Source: Acidobacteria bacterium 28-9
GTDB taxonomy: Bacteria > Acidobacteriota > Blastocatellia > Pyrinomonadales > Pyrinomonadaceae
Assembly: GCA_002050355.1 (NCBI GenBank)
Contig: MWYY01000036.1
Span: forward strand, 1-43,328
Reading direction: 5' to 3'
DNA length: 43,328 nucleotides
Within the stretch, counting starts at the first letter, position 1. Every line of letters starts with the position of its first letter. Shown one piece after another: positions 26,889 through 34,692 of the stretch. The position numbers and the translations under genes were made by a program. The notes beneath the pieces are model-generated. The model saw only the letters and a program-made list of their open reading frames with translations. It was not told where the DNA came from and searched no databases.

Positions 26889-27158
26889 ATGGCGAAAGAA
26901 TTAATTTTATTTCAAGAACATCACATCACGAGTCGGGATAAAGTTGCGAGTCGCTTGCGCGAATTGGCGGACAAGATTGAGGACACAACTTTTCTGCTCG
27001 GCGACCACGAAGTAGCGTTGCCGGAAGCGGTCAGTTTCAAAATCGAAGCCGACCACGAAGATGAACAGGGAAACCCGGTAACCGAACTCGAATTTGAATT
27101 ACGCTGGCAGCCGTGGGCTGAAATGCCTGCGATAGCTCAGGAAATTGCGGCAAACTAA
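26889..27158 (+). CDS. amphi-Trp domain protein 2
   Basis: 89 residues, paralogue of the upstream gene: VASRLRELADKIEDTTFLLGDHEVALPEAVSFKIEADHE, ending with the strand LEFELRWQPW, which carries the Trp typical of the domain. AAAGGAGGAATT precedes ATG. A terminator follows 27 bases after the stop. The two proteins share helix and turn but differ in the strands, so they may pair as a heterodimer (inference). Confidence 0.8.
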   Translation: MAKELILFQEHHITSRDKVASRLRELADKIEDTTFLLGDHEVALPEAVSFKIEADHEDEQGNPVTELEFELRWQPWAEMPAIAQEIAAN

Positions 27159-27184
27159 AATTTTGTGTCAGCAAAGACACCTGT

Positions 27185-27208
27185 GCGCGGGTAATTCCGC
27201 GCTTTTTT
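27185..27208 (+). terminator. Intrinsic terminator after amphi-Trp pair
   Basis: GCGCGG, loop GTAATT, CCGCGC, then six T. Confidence 0.88.
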
Positions 27209-27332
27209 ATTTTTGGTTTCAAGTCTGATGCTGAGATTGCCGAAGATAAATCGGATTCTTCACCGCCGGATAATTCTTGCAAAAAATAAAAAGTTGATAA
27301 CATACAGATTATTGCGTAATATGAACGTCGCC

Positions 27333-27354
27333 CGCGTCAATTCGGACGTTAGGC
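27333..27354 (+). repeat. attC-like 3' half-site (integron cassette boundary)
   Basis: GCGTCAATTCGGACGTTAGGC ends in GTTAGGC (27348-27354), the R' core GTTRRRY of integron attC sites, preceded by a GTCAATT-type L' box. The next gene starts 13 bases later, as cassette genes do. A similar string lies at 28962-28981. No full 5' half is seen. Confidence 0.45.
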
Positions 27355-27367
27355 ATAAAGAGGTCAC

Positions 27368-27790
27368 ATGGCTCAGCTTCTGATTACCATCGCTGCATCT
27401 ATCTTTCTACTCATGGGGGCAGGACATGGCGCGCTCACGTTGAGAGACCTAAAGCATCCAAGGGCTTTCACGCCGCCAGACCCCGCGTTACGTCAGGCAA
27501 TGGAGCAGTCGAGCATTCGTCTTCACCCAAGTATCAACCTCTGGAGAGCGTGGCTCGGCTTTAATCTGACTCATAGCTTGGGACTAGTCCTCTTTGGTGC
27601 TGCATTCTTGCATGTCGGCATCTTTGAGCCAAATGCCTTCGCGTCATCGCTACTAATTCAGGCTGTCGCTGTGCTGGTATCCGCAATCTATTTGGTTCTA
27701 TCTCTAAAGTTTTTTTTCTTCAAGCCAGTAATCGGTTCAACCATCGGTTTGGTTTGCTTCATTGTTGCGGCTGGCTTGGCATATGCCTAA
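27368..27790 (+). CDS. Small four-helix membrane protein, cassette-like
   Basis: 140 residues with four hydrophobic segments (about 3-22, 60-85, 88-112, 118-139). Between the first two is the loop LRDLKHPRAFTPPDPALRQA, then HPSINLWRAWLGFNLTHSLG. I think this resembles the proteins named LIC_13387 family, but I cannot confirm that here; no function is known to me. AAAGAGG precedes ATG. The gene lies tightly between GTTAGGC (27348) and GCCTAAC (27785, overlapping its stop), the two core sequences of integron cassettes. Its codons (CTC, CCA, AGG, AGC) also look unlike the neighbours. Confidence 0.75.
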   Translation: MAQLLITIAASIFLLMGAGHGALTLRDLKHPRAFTPPDPALRQAMEQSSIRLHPSINLWRAWLGFNLTHSLGLVLFGAAFLHVGIFEPNAFASSLLIQAVAVLVSAIYLVLSLKFFFFKPVIGSTIGLVCFIVAAGLAYA

Positions 27791-27810
27791 CAAGGCGCTC
27801 CAGCCGACCG
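27785..27810 (+). repeat. attC-like 5' half-site overlapping the stop codon
   Basis: GCCTAACAAGGCGCTCCAGC followed by CGACCG closely follows the 5' half (R'' GCCTAAC plus L'' box) of class 1 type cassette attC sites. The expected complementary second half with GTTRRRY is not found directly after it, so the site is cut. Confidence 0.5.
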
Positions 27811-27831
27811 TTTCGCTGAAAATGCAGTAAT

Positions 27832-28350
27832 ATGAGTCAGCAAAAATTGAGATTTTGTCTTTTATCTTTTATTATTTTGCTTTCGGCTTGTCAGCATAAT
27901 GTTGTTAATCTGACAAAACAGACAGAGGAGAATAATTCGGTGGAGACAACTAACAAGCCTTTAGGCGGTCAGCTTGTTCACACGGCAACTATGCTGGTAG
28001 TTGCAGATATTGGCGAATCCGTAGCTTTTTACCAAAACAAACTTGGTTTTGACGTGCGTGAACACGACGCGCACATTGCGTTGTTGGCTCGTGATTCAAT
28101 GTTGCTTTATCTTATTCCTGAGAGTCCGCCGACACCTGACAAACCGTCTGTTACGCTTGGCATAACGAATACAACTGAACGAACATCGGTTAATCTGGTG
28201 TTTCGTGTTAAAGATTGTCGGGCGGCATACACCGAATTATCCAAGCTCGGAGTGCAATTTCTTACGCCGCCGCAACAACCTTCGTGGGGCGGTTGGCGAG
28301 CGTTCGCCCGCGACCCAAATGGTTATTTGATTGAAATTGAAGAACCGTAA
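27832..28350 (+). CDS. VOC (glyoxalase/bleomycin-resistance fold) protein with lipoprotein signal
   Basis: 172 residues. The first 20 residues form a type II signal with lipobox LLSAC (Cys20). A linker rich in Asn/Thr follows, then one VOC module (about 50-170): HTATMLVVADIGESVAFYQN, LGFDVREHDAHIAL, and the closing FARDPNGYLIEIEEP with the metal-type Glu. VOC proteins are usually cytoplasmic dioxygenases, isomerases or drug-binding proteins; membrane anchoring outside the cytoplasm is uncommon. The gene follows the cassette-like gene by 41 bases. No strong ribosome-binding site is seen. The substrate is unknown. Confidence 0.78.
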   Translation: MSQQKLRFCLLSFIILLSACQHNVVNLTKQTEENNSVETTNKPLGGQLVHTATMLVVADIGESVAFYQNKLGFDVREHDAHIALLARDSMLLYLIPESPPTPDKPSVTLGITNTTERTSVNLVFRVKDCRAAYTELSKLGVQFLTPPQQPSWGGWRAFARDPNGYLIEIEEP

Positions 28351-28884
28351 AACGACGCGAGGTCTTATTTTACGGGCGGGCTAACAAGTCAGCTATGAAA
28401 GAAGCAGTCAAGCACAGAGTCTGACCTGCTCGCCGATTTTGCTTTCTGCGGCGGGCTATGTTGATATTCGCCGGATGGCGTTTCGGGTTTGGCGAGAAAG
28501 AGCGTTGAATTGAACCCAAAAAGTTGCCGATGATGCCTATTTGCAGTGACCTCTTTCAAAATTTGAACTAGCTTCACTGTTCCAGTCAGCTATTGGAGAC
28601 TTCGCTCGTTAAAGAGCGGTCTATGGTCGTATCGGGTAGTGGCATAGAATGACGGTCGCCTATCCATTGGACGAAACTCATTCGGCTTTGTTGAAAACGC
28701 CGAGCGGTTTATGACTTTGGTTTGGAGACTAACCGCCACCCGCCAAGCATTCACCTTTTGGCGACAAATGGTTAATCAATCGGTTCTTTATCAAACAAAC
28801 GAACGCTCCGGGACGTAAGTATTTTACGACGATGGAGGCTCAACTTCAATCGAAGTCGCAAGCCCGTCTTTCATCCTACCATTG
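28351..28884. other. Non-coding stretch, no gene seen
   Basis: About 530 bases without a convincing ORF on either strand. GGGCTAACAAGTCAGC at 28377-28392 is weakly like an attC start. A 62-codon frame on the minus strand (28389-28577) has no start signal. The stretch may be cassette debris. Confidence 0.4.
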
Positions 28885-28981
28885 GACGTGAGGGCGAAAC
28901 AGCGACTTTCTTTTCACGTTGCGCGGTTACTTTCAGCTTGCGTGAATTCGGTTTCGCCCCACGTCAATTCAATCGTTATGC
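28885..28981 (+). repeat. Imperfect hairpin ending in attC-like core
   Basis: GACGTGAGGGCGAAAC (28885-28900) pairs with GTTTCGCCCCACGTC (28951-28965) with one bulged base. Then AATTCAATC and GTTATGC (28975-28981) follow. CGTCAATTC-(3)-CGTTA-GC is shared with the half-site at 27333-27354. Size and shape fit a degenerate attC, but the matching R'' box is missing. Confidence 0.4.
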
Positions 28982-29023
28982 TCTAACACCTTTCGTTAGT
29001 AACATCTTTAATTTTCCTCAAGA

Positions 29024-29671
29024 CTATTTTTTGTGCGTTCCGGTCAAAGCCGTCGCCGCGCCAAGCCCGATATAAACGCTTCCGGCAAAATAACGCTGGG
29101 CGCGTAAAAATCTGATACTCCCGCGCAGCCGGTTGCCGATGCTTCCCGCCGCCAGCGCATAGACCGTATCGCTCAAAATTCCAAGAAAAACTAAAATCAT
29201 CCCTAACAAAACGATTTGCATTGCCACCGCGCCGCGAGTCGCGTCAATAAACTGCGGTAAAAATGCGAAAAAGAACAAAGCTGTTTTCGGATTAAGCACA
29301 TTCACTATCGCGCCCTGAAAAAAGACGCGGCTCAAACTTGTTCTTTTAATTTCCTCGGTCGGTTCGATTTTTTCTTTCGTGAGCAAAGTTTTGATACCAA
29401 GATAAATTAAATATGCCGCGCCCGCGTATTTTACGATGTCAAACGCTAACGCCGATGACAACAGCAGAGCCGACATGCCGAAAGCCGCTGCCGCAACGTG
29501 AAACAATGTGCCAAGCTGAACACCCAAACTCGAAACGATTCCTGCCGCGCGACCTTGCTGAACGCTTCGAGCGATAATGTAAAGCGTGTTCGGTCCCGGA
29601 ATGAAAACGAGAATCGAAGCGGCTGCAATAAACAAAGACAGTGTTGACCAATCAAAATTGTTGTTAATCAT
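29024..29671 (-). CDS. LysE/RhtB family exporter
   Basis: 215 residues with about six membrane helices. The family motif near the N-terminus is LVFIPGPNTLYIIARSVQQG (about 22-41), followed by GIVSSLGVQLGTLFHV and later FFQGAIVNVLNPKTALFFFAF. Members export amino acids or related small compounds with the proton gradient. It is the last gene of a minus-strand cluster, starting six bases after the cupin gene's stop, so it is likely co-expressed with the MarR-controlled genes. Confidence 0.93.
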   Translation of the reverse strand: MINNNFDWSTLSLFIAAASILVFIPGPNTLYIIARSVQQGRAAGIVSSLGVQLGTLFHVAAAAFGMSALLLSSALAFDIVKYAGAAYLIYLGIKTLLTKEKIEPTEEIKRTSLSRVFFQGAIVNVLNPKTALFFFAFLPQFIDATRGAVAMQIVLLGMILVFLGILSDTVYALAAGSIGNRLRGSIRFLRAQRYFAGSVYIGLGAATALTGTHKK

Positions 29672-29677
29672 AATATT

Positions 29678-30064
29678 TTACGCAGGATGAAACCTGTCGA
29701 GTAAGTCAGCATGTTCCGAATCACGCTGCGCGTCGAACCAATGCGGATAAGTCACGTAAACCAACTCCGTATCCTCCTCTGCCTGATAGACGACTTTCGA
29801 GCCGTTGGTTAGGAAAATAAGCTCGCCTGCCTTCGCCGTTTTCGCTCCATCTGCCGAGGAGACGGTAAAAACACCTTTAGTAACGACGAGAACTTCGTCA
29901 TATGTAACAGTCCATTCATTATTCTCGCCTTTGTCATAACGGGCGAAGCCGACGCTCATCGTATCGCTGTTAGACGCATCAACGACATCACCGAGAAATA
30001 TCTGTTGGTCGCCCGACTGATGCCACGTTGCCGGGTCTTTAATCGTAAAATGTTTCACGCTCAT
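29678..30064 (-). CDS. EutQ-like cupin protein
   Basis: 128 residues, single cupin barrel: VGFARYDKGENNEWTVTYDEVLVVTKGVF (start of the first cupin motif), AGELIFLTNGSKVVY and ELVYVTYPHW. The EutQ/DUF861-type spelling is clear, but the enzyme or ligand is unknown; no ethanolamine genes are nearby. AAGGAGTAAG precedes ATG. It is closely followed by the LysE-type exporter and separated from the FMN reductase by 93 bases. Confidence 0.82.
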   Translation of the reverse strand: MSVKHFTIKDPATWHQSGDQQIFLGDVVDASNSDTMSVGFARYDKGENNEWTVTYDEVLVVTKGVFTVSSADGAKTAKAGELIFLTNGSKVVYQAEEDTELVYVTYPHWFDAQRDSEHADLLDRFHPA

Positions 30065-30157
30065 AGAACTTACTCCTTATCATTTGTTAAATCTAAATTC
30101 TGCTCATTGCTTTGAAAAAAGTAAATTTTCGACAGTATTCTGAAACTGTCCACAAGA

Positions 30158-30775
30158 CTATTTCTTGCTTGTTCCTAATTTGAGTTCAGGTTTGTAGAGC
30201 GTCTTCTTTAGCATCTCCGCCAAAGATACGCCTAATTTTTCCAGCAATTCCTTCATCTTTTCATCCGTCATTTTCTCGCCATCGCCGTCAAACTTATCGC
30301 CGACAAACGAAACCGCGATTTCCGAAGACAGAACGTTTACGCCAACGCTCATCAGCACGCCGCGCAAATGTGACAGAGAGCGTATGCCGCCGAAAGAGCC
30401 GGGCGAAGCCGTTATTATCGCCGCCAGCTTTCCCTGAAAAACATCGCTCCATTCATATCTGTCGCTCTCGCGCGAAGCCCAATCAATCGCATTTTTTAGT
30501 GCCGCCGGAAGCGAGCCGTTGTATTCGGGCGAGGCTATTAATAACCCGTCGTGTTCGGTTAAGAGCCTCTGAAAACGAAGCGCGTTTTCGTCAAAGCCTT
30601 TTTGCGCGTGGTCATCCGGGTTGTAAATCGGCATTGGGTAATCGCGCAAATCAACAAAAGTTACTTCCGCGCCCGCTTTTTCCGCGCCTCGAATTGCTGT
30701 TTGAACAACTCGTTTGCTGTAAGAATCTTTGCGGAGACTTCCCGCAAAAGCCAAAATTTTAGTTTTGTTTCTCAT
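30158..30775 (-). CDS. NAD(P)H-dependent FMN reductase family
   Basis: 205 residues, flavodoxin-like fold: FAGSLRKDSYSKRVVQ (FMN phosphate loop, about 10-25), LRDYPMPIYNPDD and SPEYNGSLPAALKNAIDW, which is the family signature. It reduces FMN, quinones, azo compounds or chromate in relatives. The start overlaps the end of the marR gene by 17 bases, with AAGGGGAA inside marR as ribosome-binding site, so translation is coupled. MarR control suggests a quinone or xenobiotic response. Confidence 0.93.
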   Translation of the reverse strand: MRNKTKILAFAGSLRKDSYSKRVVQTAIRGAEKAGAEVTFVDLRDYPMPIYNPDDHAQKGFDENALRFQRLLTEHDGLLIASPEYNGSLPAALKNAIDWASRESDRYEWSDVFQGKLAAIITASPGSFGGIRSLSHLRGVLMSVGVNVLSSEIAVSFVGDKFDGDGEKMTDEKMKELLEKLGVSLAEMLKKTLYKPELKLGTSKK

Positions 30776-31256
30776 TTGTGTATTCCCCTTCGTGAGCTTC
30801 TCTCGTTTTCTCCAGAAGTTCGATTATCTGTTCAATCTCTCCTTCGTTTAGACCGCGAAACGCGGCTTGATTGGCTTCTTCAACCGGCGCATCGAGCAGT
30901 TCCAAAAGATTCAATCCTTTTTCAGTGATCCGGCAGTGAACACAACGGCGGTCTTCCGGGCGAATCTCTCGCGCGACCAATCCTTTGGCTTCCAAACGGT
31001 CAATCATCCGCGTAATGCCGGGTGCGCGTTCAATCATTCGCTCGGCAATCGTCAAAGTCGGCAACCCGTCCGGTTCTGCGCCGCGCAAAATCCGCAGCAC
31101 ATTGTATTGCTGTCCAGTAATGTCGAACGGCGCGACAAGAGTTTCAAAATAATTTTTCACCTTATCCGTCGTCCGAAGCAAAGCAACGTAAGCGATTCCG
31201 CCCGGTGTGGGTTGAAAGCATTTCTTTTTATCGTTTTTTGGATTAACCTTTACCAT
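30759..31256 (-). CDS. MarR family transcriptional regulator
   Basis: 165 residues. The winged helix lies at about 45-125: ITGQQYNVLRILRG, LTIAERMIERAPGITRMIDRLEAKGLV and IRPEDRRCVHCRITEKG. Two nearby Cys (in RRCVHCR, in the wing) might sense oxidants (inference). It should repress itself and the downstream FMN reductase, cupin and exporter genes. A good inverted repeat lies 22-51 bases upstream of its start. Confidence 0.93.
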   Translation of the reverse strand: MVKVNPKNDKKKCFQPTPGGIAYVALLRTTDKVKNYFETLVAPFDITGQQYNVLRILRGAEPDGLPTLTIAERMIERAPGITRMIDRLEAKGLVAREIRPEDRRCVHCRITEKGLNLLELLDAPVEEANQAAFRGLNEGEIEQIIELLEKTREAHEGEYTNEKQN

Positions 31257-31277
31257 TGAAATCTACCTTACCTGTCA

Positions 31278-31307
31278 ATAGTTGATTAGTCAAGTATAAT
31301 TAACTAT
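31278..31307. promoter_or_regulatory. Probable MarR operator
   Basis: ATAGTTGATTA (31278-31288) and TAATTAACTAT (31297-31307) are inverted with one mismatch and eight bases between, a size and AT content typical for MarR sites. It sits in front of marR. Confidence 0.6.
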
Positions 31308-31350
31308 AAATCTAACTGTTGTAAATTTTCGTCAAGGATGGAAGCGTATT

Positions 31351-31734
31351 CTAAATCGGATTTCTGTGAGAGGCTTTTGTTTTGAGCAGATTCTGCGCCG
31401 CCATTGCGCCATTACCGAGCAACGCCTGCGCGACGAGCGCAACCAGCAGAAACGCCACATATTCGTAACCGCCGCCCGGCGCGGCATATAACCAGCCGTT
31501 TGGATAATGCGTCAAAATCGCGCCGAAAATAATTGGCACGAGCAGAATTGAAACCAATTTGGTCAGCACGCCGAAAATCAAAGCGATGCCGCCGAGAGGT
31601 TCACCGGCAAAGACCGGATATGCCGTCCAGCCCGGAAATCCATGGGCAGCGAAAAACTCTGCCGTTCCCGGCAGCGTCATCGCTCTCATTATAACGTGCC
31701 AAGAACAGATATAGACGTAGCACTTCTTGGACAT
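31351..31734 (-). CDS. DoxX-like membrane protein, abnormal N-terminus
   Basis: About 127 residues from ATG 31734. The C-terminal three helices look like DoxX: GTAEFFAAHGFPGWTAYPVF, EPLGGIALIFGVLTKL and YVAFLLVALVAQALLG. The first helix, with the usual AHGxxK motif, is replaced by SKKCYVYICSWHVIMRAM, which is not hydrophobic enough. The gene may be 5'-truncated. Start uncertain; no ribosome-binding site recognised. Confidence 0.6.
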   Translation of the reverse strand: MSKKCYVYICSWHVIMRAMTLPGTAEFFAAHGFPGWTAYPVFAGEPLGGIALIFGVLTKLVSILLVPIIFGAILTHYPNGWLYAAPGGGYEYVAFLLVALVAQALLGNGAMAAQNLLKTKASHRNPI

Positions 31735-31804
31735 AGTTTGCCGCCCATCCAGCACGAAAAAGATACCACTCCCCGAAAAGTTATTGAATGCAAATTAATA
31801 GTGT

Positions 31805-31826
31805 TTTATAAACAATTTATAAACAA
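31805..31826. promoter_or_regulatory. Exact tandem 11-bp repeat upstream of receptor operon
   Basis: TTTATAAACAA occurs twice directly in tandem (31805-31815, 31816-31826), 63 bases before the receptor start. One helical turn spacing would put two protein contacts on the same DNA face. It is a candidate operator or promoter element of the operon. Confidence 0.4.
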
Positions 31827-31889
31827 CAGGTGAAGTTAGCCGGTTGTTCGATTCAATGCGGGTTGGCAGATTTATGGGAGTAGTCGGTG

Positions 31890-34667
31890 ATGAGAAGTTT
31901 TGTATCCATTGCAGCAATTATAATTTTTTTCATTGCGGCATCGCTGTTTTCTATTAAAGCCGTGGCGCAAACAATAGAGGTGCGCGGTGAAGTAAAAGAC
32001 CAGCGCGATGCCGTTATCGTCGGCGCGAAAATCATTCTGATAGGTGGTGACGGTGTTGCCGATAATTATGTGAGCGACGGTGAAGGTCGTTTTCACATAA
32101 AAAGATTAAAGCAAGGCTCTTACACTTTGCGTATTGTTGCCGAAGGTTTTGGCGTATATGAGGAGATTTTGAAATTAGATTCTTCAGCCGCACCCTTTCG
32201 TTCGGCTATCATACTTTATCCTTCAATCAAAGAAACGGTCAGCAGCAGTGACAACAATTTTGAAGTCGCGCTTGACCCGGCGCGGGCAGCCGGAGCGCAG
32301 GTTTTGTCGGAGCAAATGTTGAAGTCTTTGCCCGATGATCCTGACCAGTTTAGAGATTTATTGCAGTTATTAGCCACCTCGTCAGGCGGCGTGCCGGGTG
32401 AAGCTACTGTTTCCGTTGACGGCTTCACTATCGAAGGGCGGTTGCCGCCAAAATCATCCATCCGTGAAGTTCGCATTAACAACAACATTTTTTCGGCAGA
32501 GTATGACAAGCCTCCCTATCGCGGCGGGAGAATAGACATCTACACCAAACCCGGAGCAAGCGCGTTTCACGGAACGGGATTCTTTAACTTTAACAACTCT
32601 GTCCTCAATGCGCGTGATGTTTTTGCTCCGCAGCGCGCGCCGATTACAACCAAGCGATACGGATTGCAATTTGGCGGACCAATCACACGCGGAAAGTCGG
32701 GTTTTCTTTTTGACTTCGAGGCGCGGGATATTGACGAATCTACAACAATCAATGCAATCGTACTCGATAACAATTTTCAAAAAACTTCTCTAGCCGGGAA
32801 CGTGCCAACGCCAAAGAGTCTTTTATTTGGCTCTCTACGCGCAGATTGGCAGACGAATCAAAATCACACTTTGATATTTCGTTACGATACGGATTTAAAT
32901 CAATCAAAGAATCAAAATGTTGGCGGCGACGATTTGTCATCACGCGCCGTCAACAGTCGCAGCGCAAATCACAGCTTCCGTTTCACCGATACGGCAAATA
33001 TCGGGCAAGCGGGCTTTAATGAATTCCGCTTTGGAATGACTTACTCTTTCATCAGACAACGCGCCGCATCCAACGCCGTTGCCGTTATCATTCCCGGAGC
33101 TTTCAACAGCGGCGGGGCGACGCTTCAATCATTGACGCAGAAAGAATGGCGTATGGAGTTGACCGACAATTACTCTCTTGCCACAGACAATCACAGTTTG
33201 AAAATCGGAATACAGATTCGCGGGCAGAAAGTTGACGATGCACAAGCTGAGAACTTCAACGGCAGTTTCTATTTCGGCGGCGCGTTTGCGCCACAGTTAA
33301 ATGAAAACGGTCAAGTCGTTGTCGGGACAAACGGCGCGGCGGTTCTCGTCAATATATCAGGGCTTGAGCAATACCGTCGCACGTTATTGGGTCTTTCGGG
33401 CGGAACGCCGACGAGATTTTCAATCGCTCGCGGCAACCCGTCATTGAAAATAAAGCAGTGGACTTTCGCGGGTTTTATCCAAGACGAATGGACCGTGCGG
33501 AATAATGTCTTGTTGAGTTTGGGGCTGCGTTACGAAGCCCAAACAAATCCGACGGACAAAATCAGTTTTGCTCCGCGTATCGGCATCGGCTATTCGCCCG
33601 ATAAAAAACGCCTCTGGGTTTTTCGCGCCCGCGCCGGACTTTTTTTTGATCGCCTGACACTTCCGCTTTCACTCGAAACACAGCGTTCGGACGGCGTGCG
33701 CGTCCAGCAGATTTTGATTGATGCTCCGTCTTTCCCGAACCCTTTTCAAAGCGGCAACGCGGAAGATGTTATCACATCGGCGCGTCAAATCAATCCGCAA
33801 CTGAAGCCGCCGACTTCCTTTCAGTTTCAACTCGGTTTTGAGCGACAATTGCCGCGCGGCTGGAAACTTGATACGAGTTACTACATATCGAGAAGTTGGG
33901 GAATGTTGTTATCCAGAAATATCAACGCTCCGATTATCGGAGCAAATGATGACCCCGACACCGCGCCGCGCCCGTTCGGTATCAAGAAGAACATCACGCA
34001 ATTCGAGTCAAGCGGGAGTCTAAAGGGACAGGTTCTTTATGTCGGCATCAGTCAAACGCGAAGCCGGCATTTTAATCTCTTTTCCGGCTATCTGTGGTTT
34101 AACTTTCGCACAAATGCGGATAAGCCGTTTTTGCAGCCGCAATCGAGTTACAACCTACAAGCTGAATTGGCTCGCCCAATCTGGCAAGCGCGACACAGGG
34201 CTTTTCTCGTCGGGCTTTTCAATCTTCCCCGGAAATTAAAAGTTTCCGCGGAACTCAACATCGCTTCAGGCACGCCTTTCGACATCACGACGGGACGTGA
34301 CAATAACGGGGACGGAAATTTCAATGACCGTCCGGGATTGGCTCAAACGGGAAACCCGAATGCGATTCAAACTCGATTCGGCTTGCTCGACCCGACTGTT
34401 CTTAACGGCTCGCTCGGACGCAACATCGGGACGAATCCTTTCAACGCGACCTTGGATTTCAATCTCAGCCGCACATTCGGATTTGGCGGCAAGAACGGCA
34501 AGTCGGAACAAAAATATCAACTGACGCTGAACATCCGCGCCAATAATTTGCTCAATCGGGCAAATCTGTCGGATGTGGACGGATTTCTCACATCGCCATC
34601 TTTTGGTTCGGCTAACAGCGCGGGCTTGGCAAGACGTATTGAAATCGGAGCGAGGTTCACATTTTAG
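31890..34667 (+). CDS. Oar-like TonB-dependent outer-membrane receptor
   Basis: About 925 residues. Signal peptide to about 26 (ends AVAQ), carboxypeptidase-regulatory-like Ig domain (about 28-112: VRGEVKDQRDAVIVGAKI, SDGEGRFHIKRLKQGSYTL), plug-like region (about 125-225: ATVSVDGFTIEGRLPPKSSI), then a long beta barrel with many alternating aromatic strands (GFFNFNNSVLNARD, LRYEAQTNPTDKISFAPRIG), closing with RRIEIGARFTF and a terminal Phe as outer-membrane barrels do. No clear TonB box is seen, as in Oar proteins. ATG 31890 has GGGAG nine bases upstream; GTG 31887 is the alternative. It heads the large operon and may be the outer-membrane gate of the system. Confidence 0.88.
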   Translation: MRSFVSIAAIIIFFIAASLFSIKAVAQTIEVRGEVKDQRDAVIVGAKIILIGGDGVADNYVSDGEGRFHIKRLKQGSYTLRIVAEGFGVYEEILKLDSSAAPFRSAIILYPSIKETVSSSDNNFEVALDPARAAGAQVLSEQMLKSLPDDPDQFRDLLQLLATSSGGVPGEATVSVDGFTIEGRLPPKSSIREVRINNNIFSAEYDKPPYRGGRIDIYTKPGASAFHGTGFFNFNNSVLNARDVFAPQRAPITTKRYGLQFGGPITRGKSGFLFDFEARDIDESTTINAIVLDNNFQKTSLAGNVPTPKSLLFGSLRADWQTNQNHTLIFRYDTDLNQSKNQNVGGDDLSSRAVNSRSANHSFRFTDTANIGQAGFNEFRFGMTYSFIRQRAASNAVAVIIPGAFNSGGATLQSLTQKEWRMELTDNYSLATDNHSLKIGIQIRGQKVDDAQAENFNGSFYFGGAFAPQLNENGQVVVGTNGAAVLVNISGLEQYRRTLLGLSGGTPTRFSIARGNPSLKIKQWTFAGFIQDEWTVRNNVLLSLGLRYEAQTNPTDKISFAPRIGIGYSPDKKRLWVFRARAGLFFDRLTLPLSLETQRSDGVRVQQILIDAPSFPNPFQSGNAEDVITSARQINPQLKPPTSFQFQLGFERQLPRGWKLDTSYYISRSWGMLLSRNINAPIIGANDDPDTAPRPFGIKKNITQFESSGSLKGQVLYVGISQTRSRHFNLFSGYLWFNFRTNADKPFLQPQSSYNLQAELARPIWQARHRAFLVGLFNLPRKLKVSAELNIASGTPFDITTGRDNNGDGNFNDRPGLAQTGNPNAIQTRFGLLDPTVLNGSLGRNIGTNPFNATLDFNLSRTFGFGGKNGKSEQKYQLTLNIRANNLLNRANLSDVDGFLTSPSFGSANSAGLARRIEIGARFTF

Positions 34668-34692
34668 TTTTTATTTAATGGAGAAAAAGATA

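Noticed and set aside
28389..28577. 62-codon minus-strand ORF
   Set aside because: No start signal, no hydrophobic or domain pattern, lies in debris between cassette-like sites.
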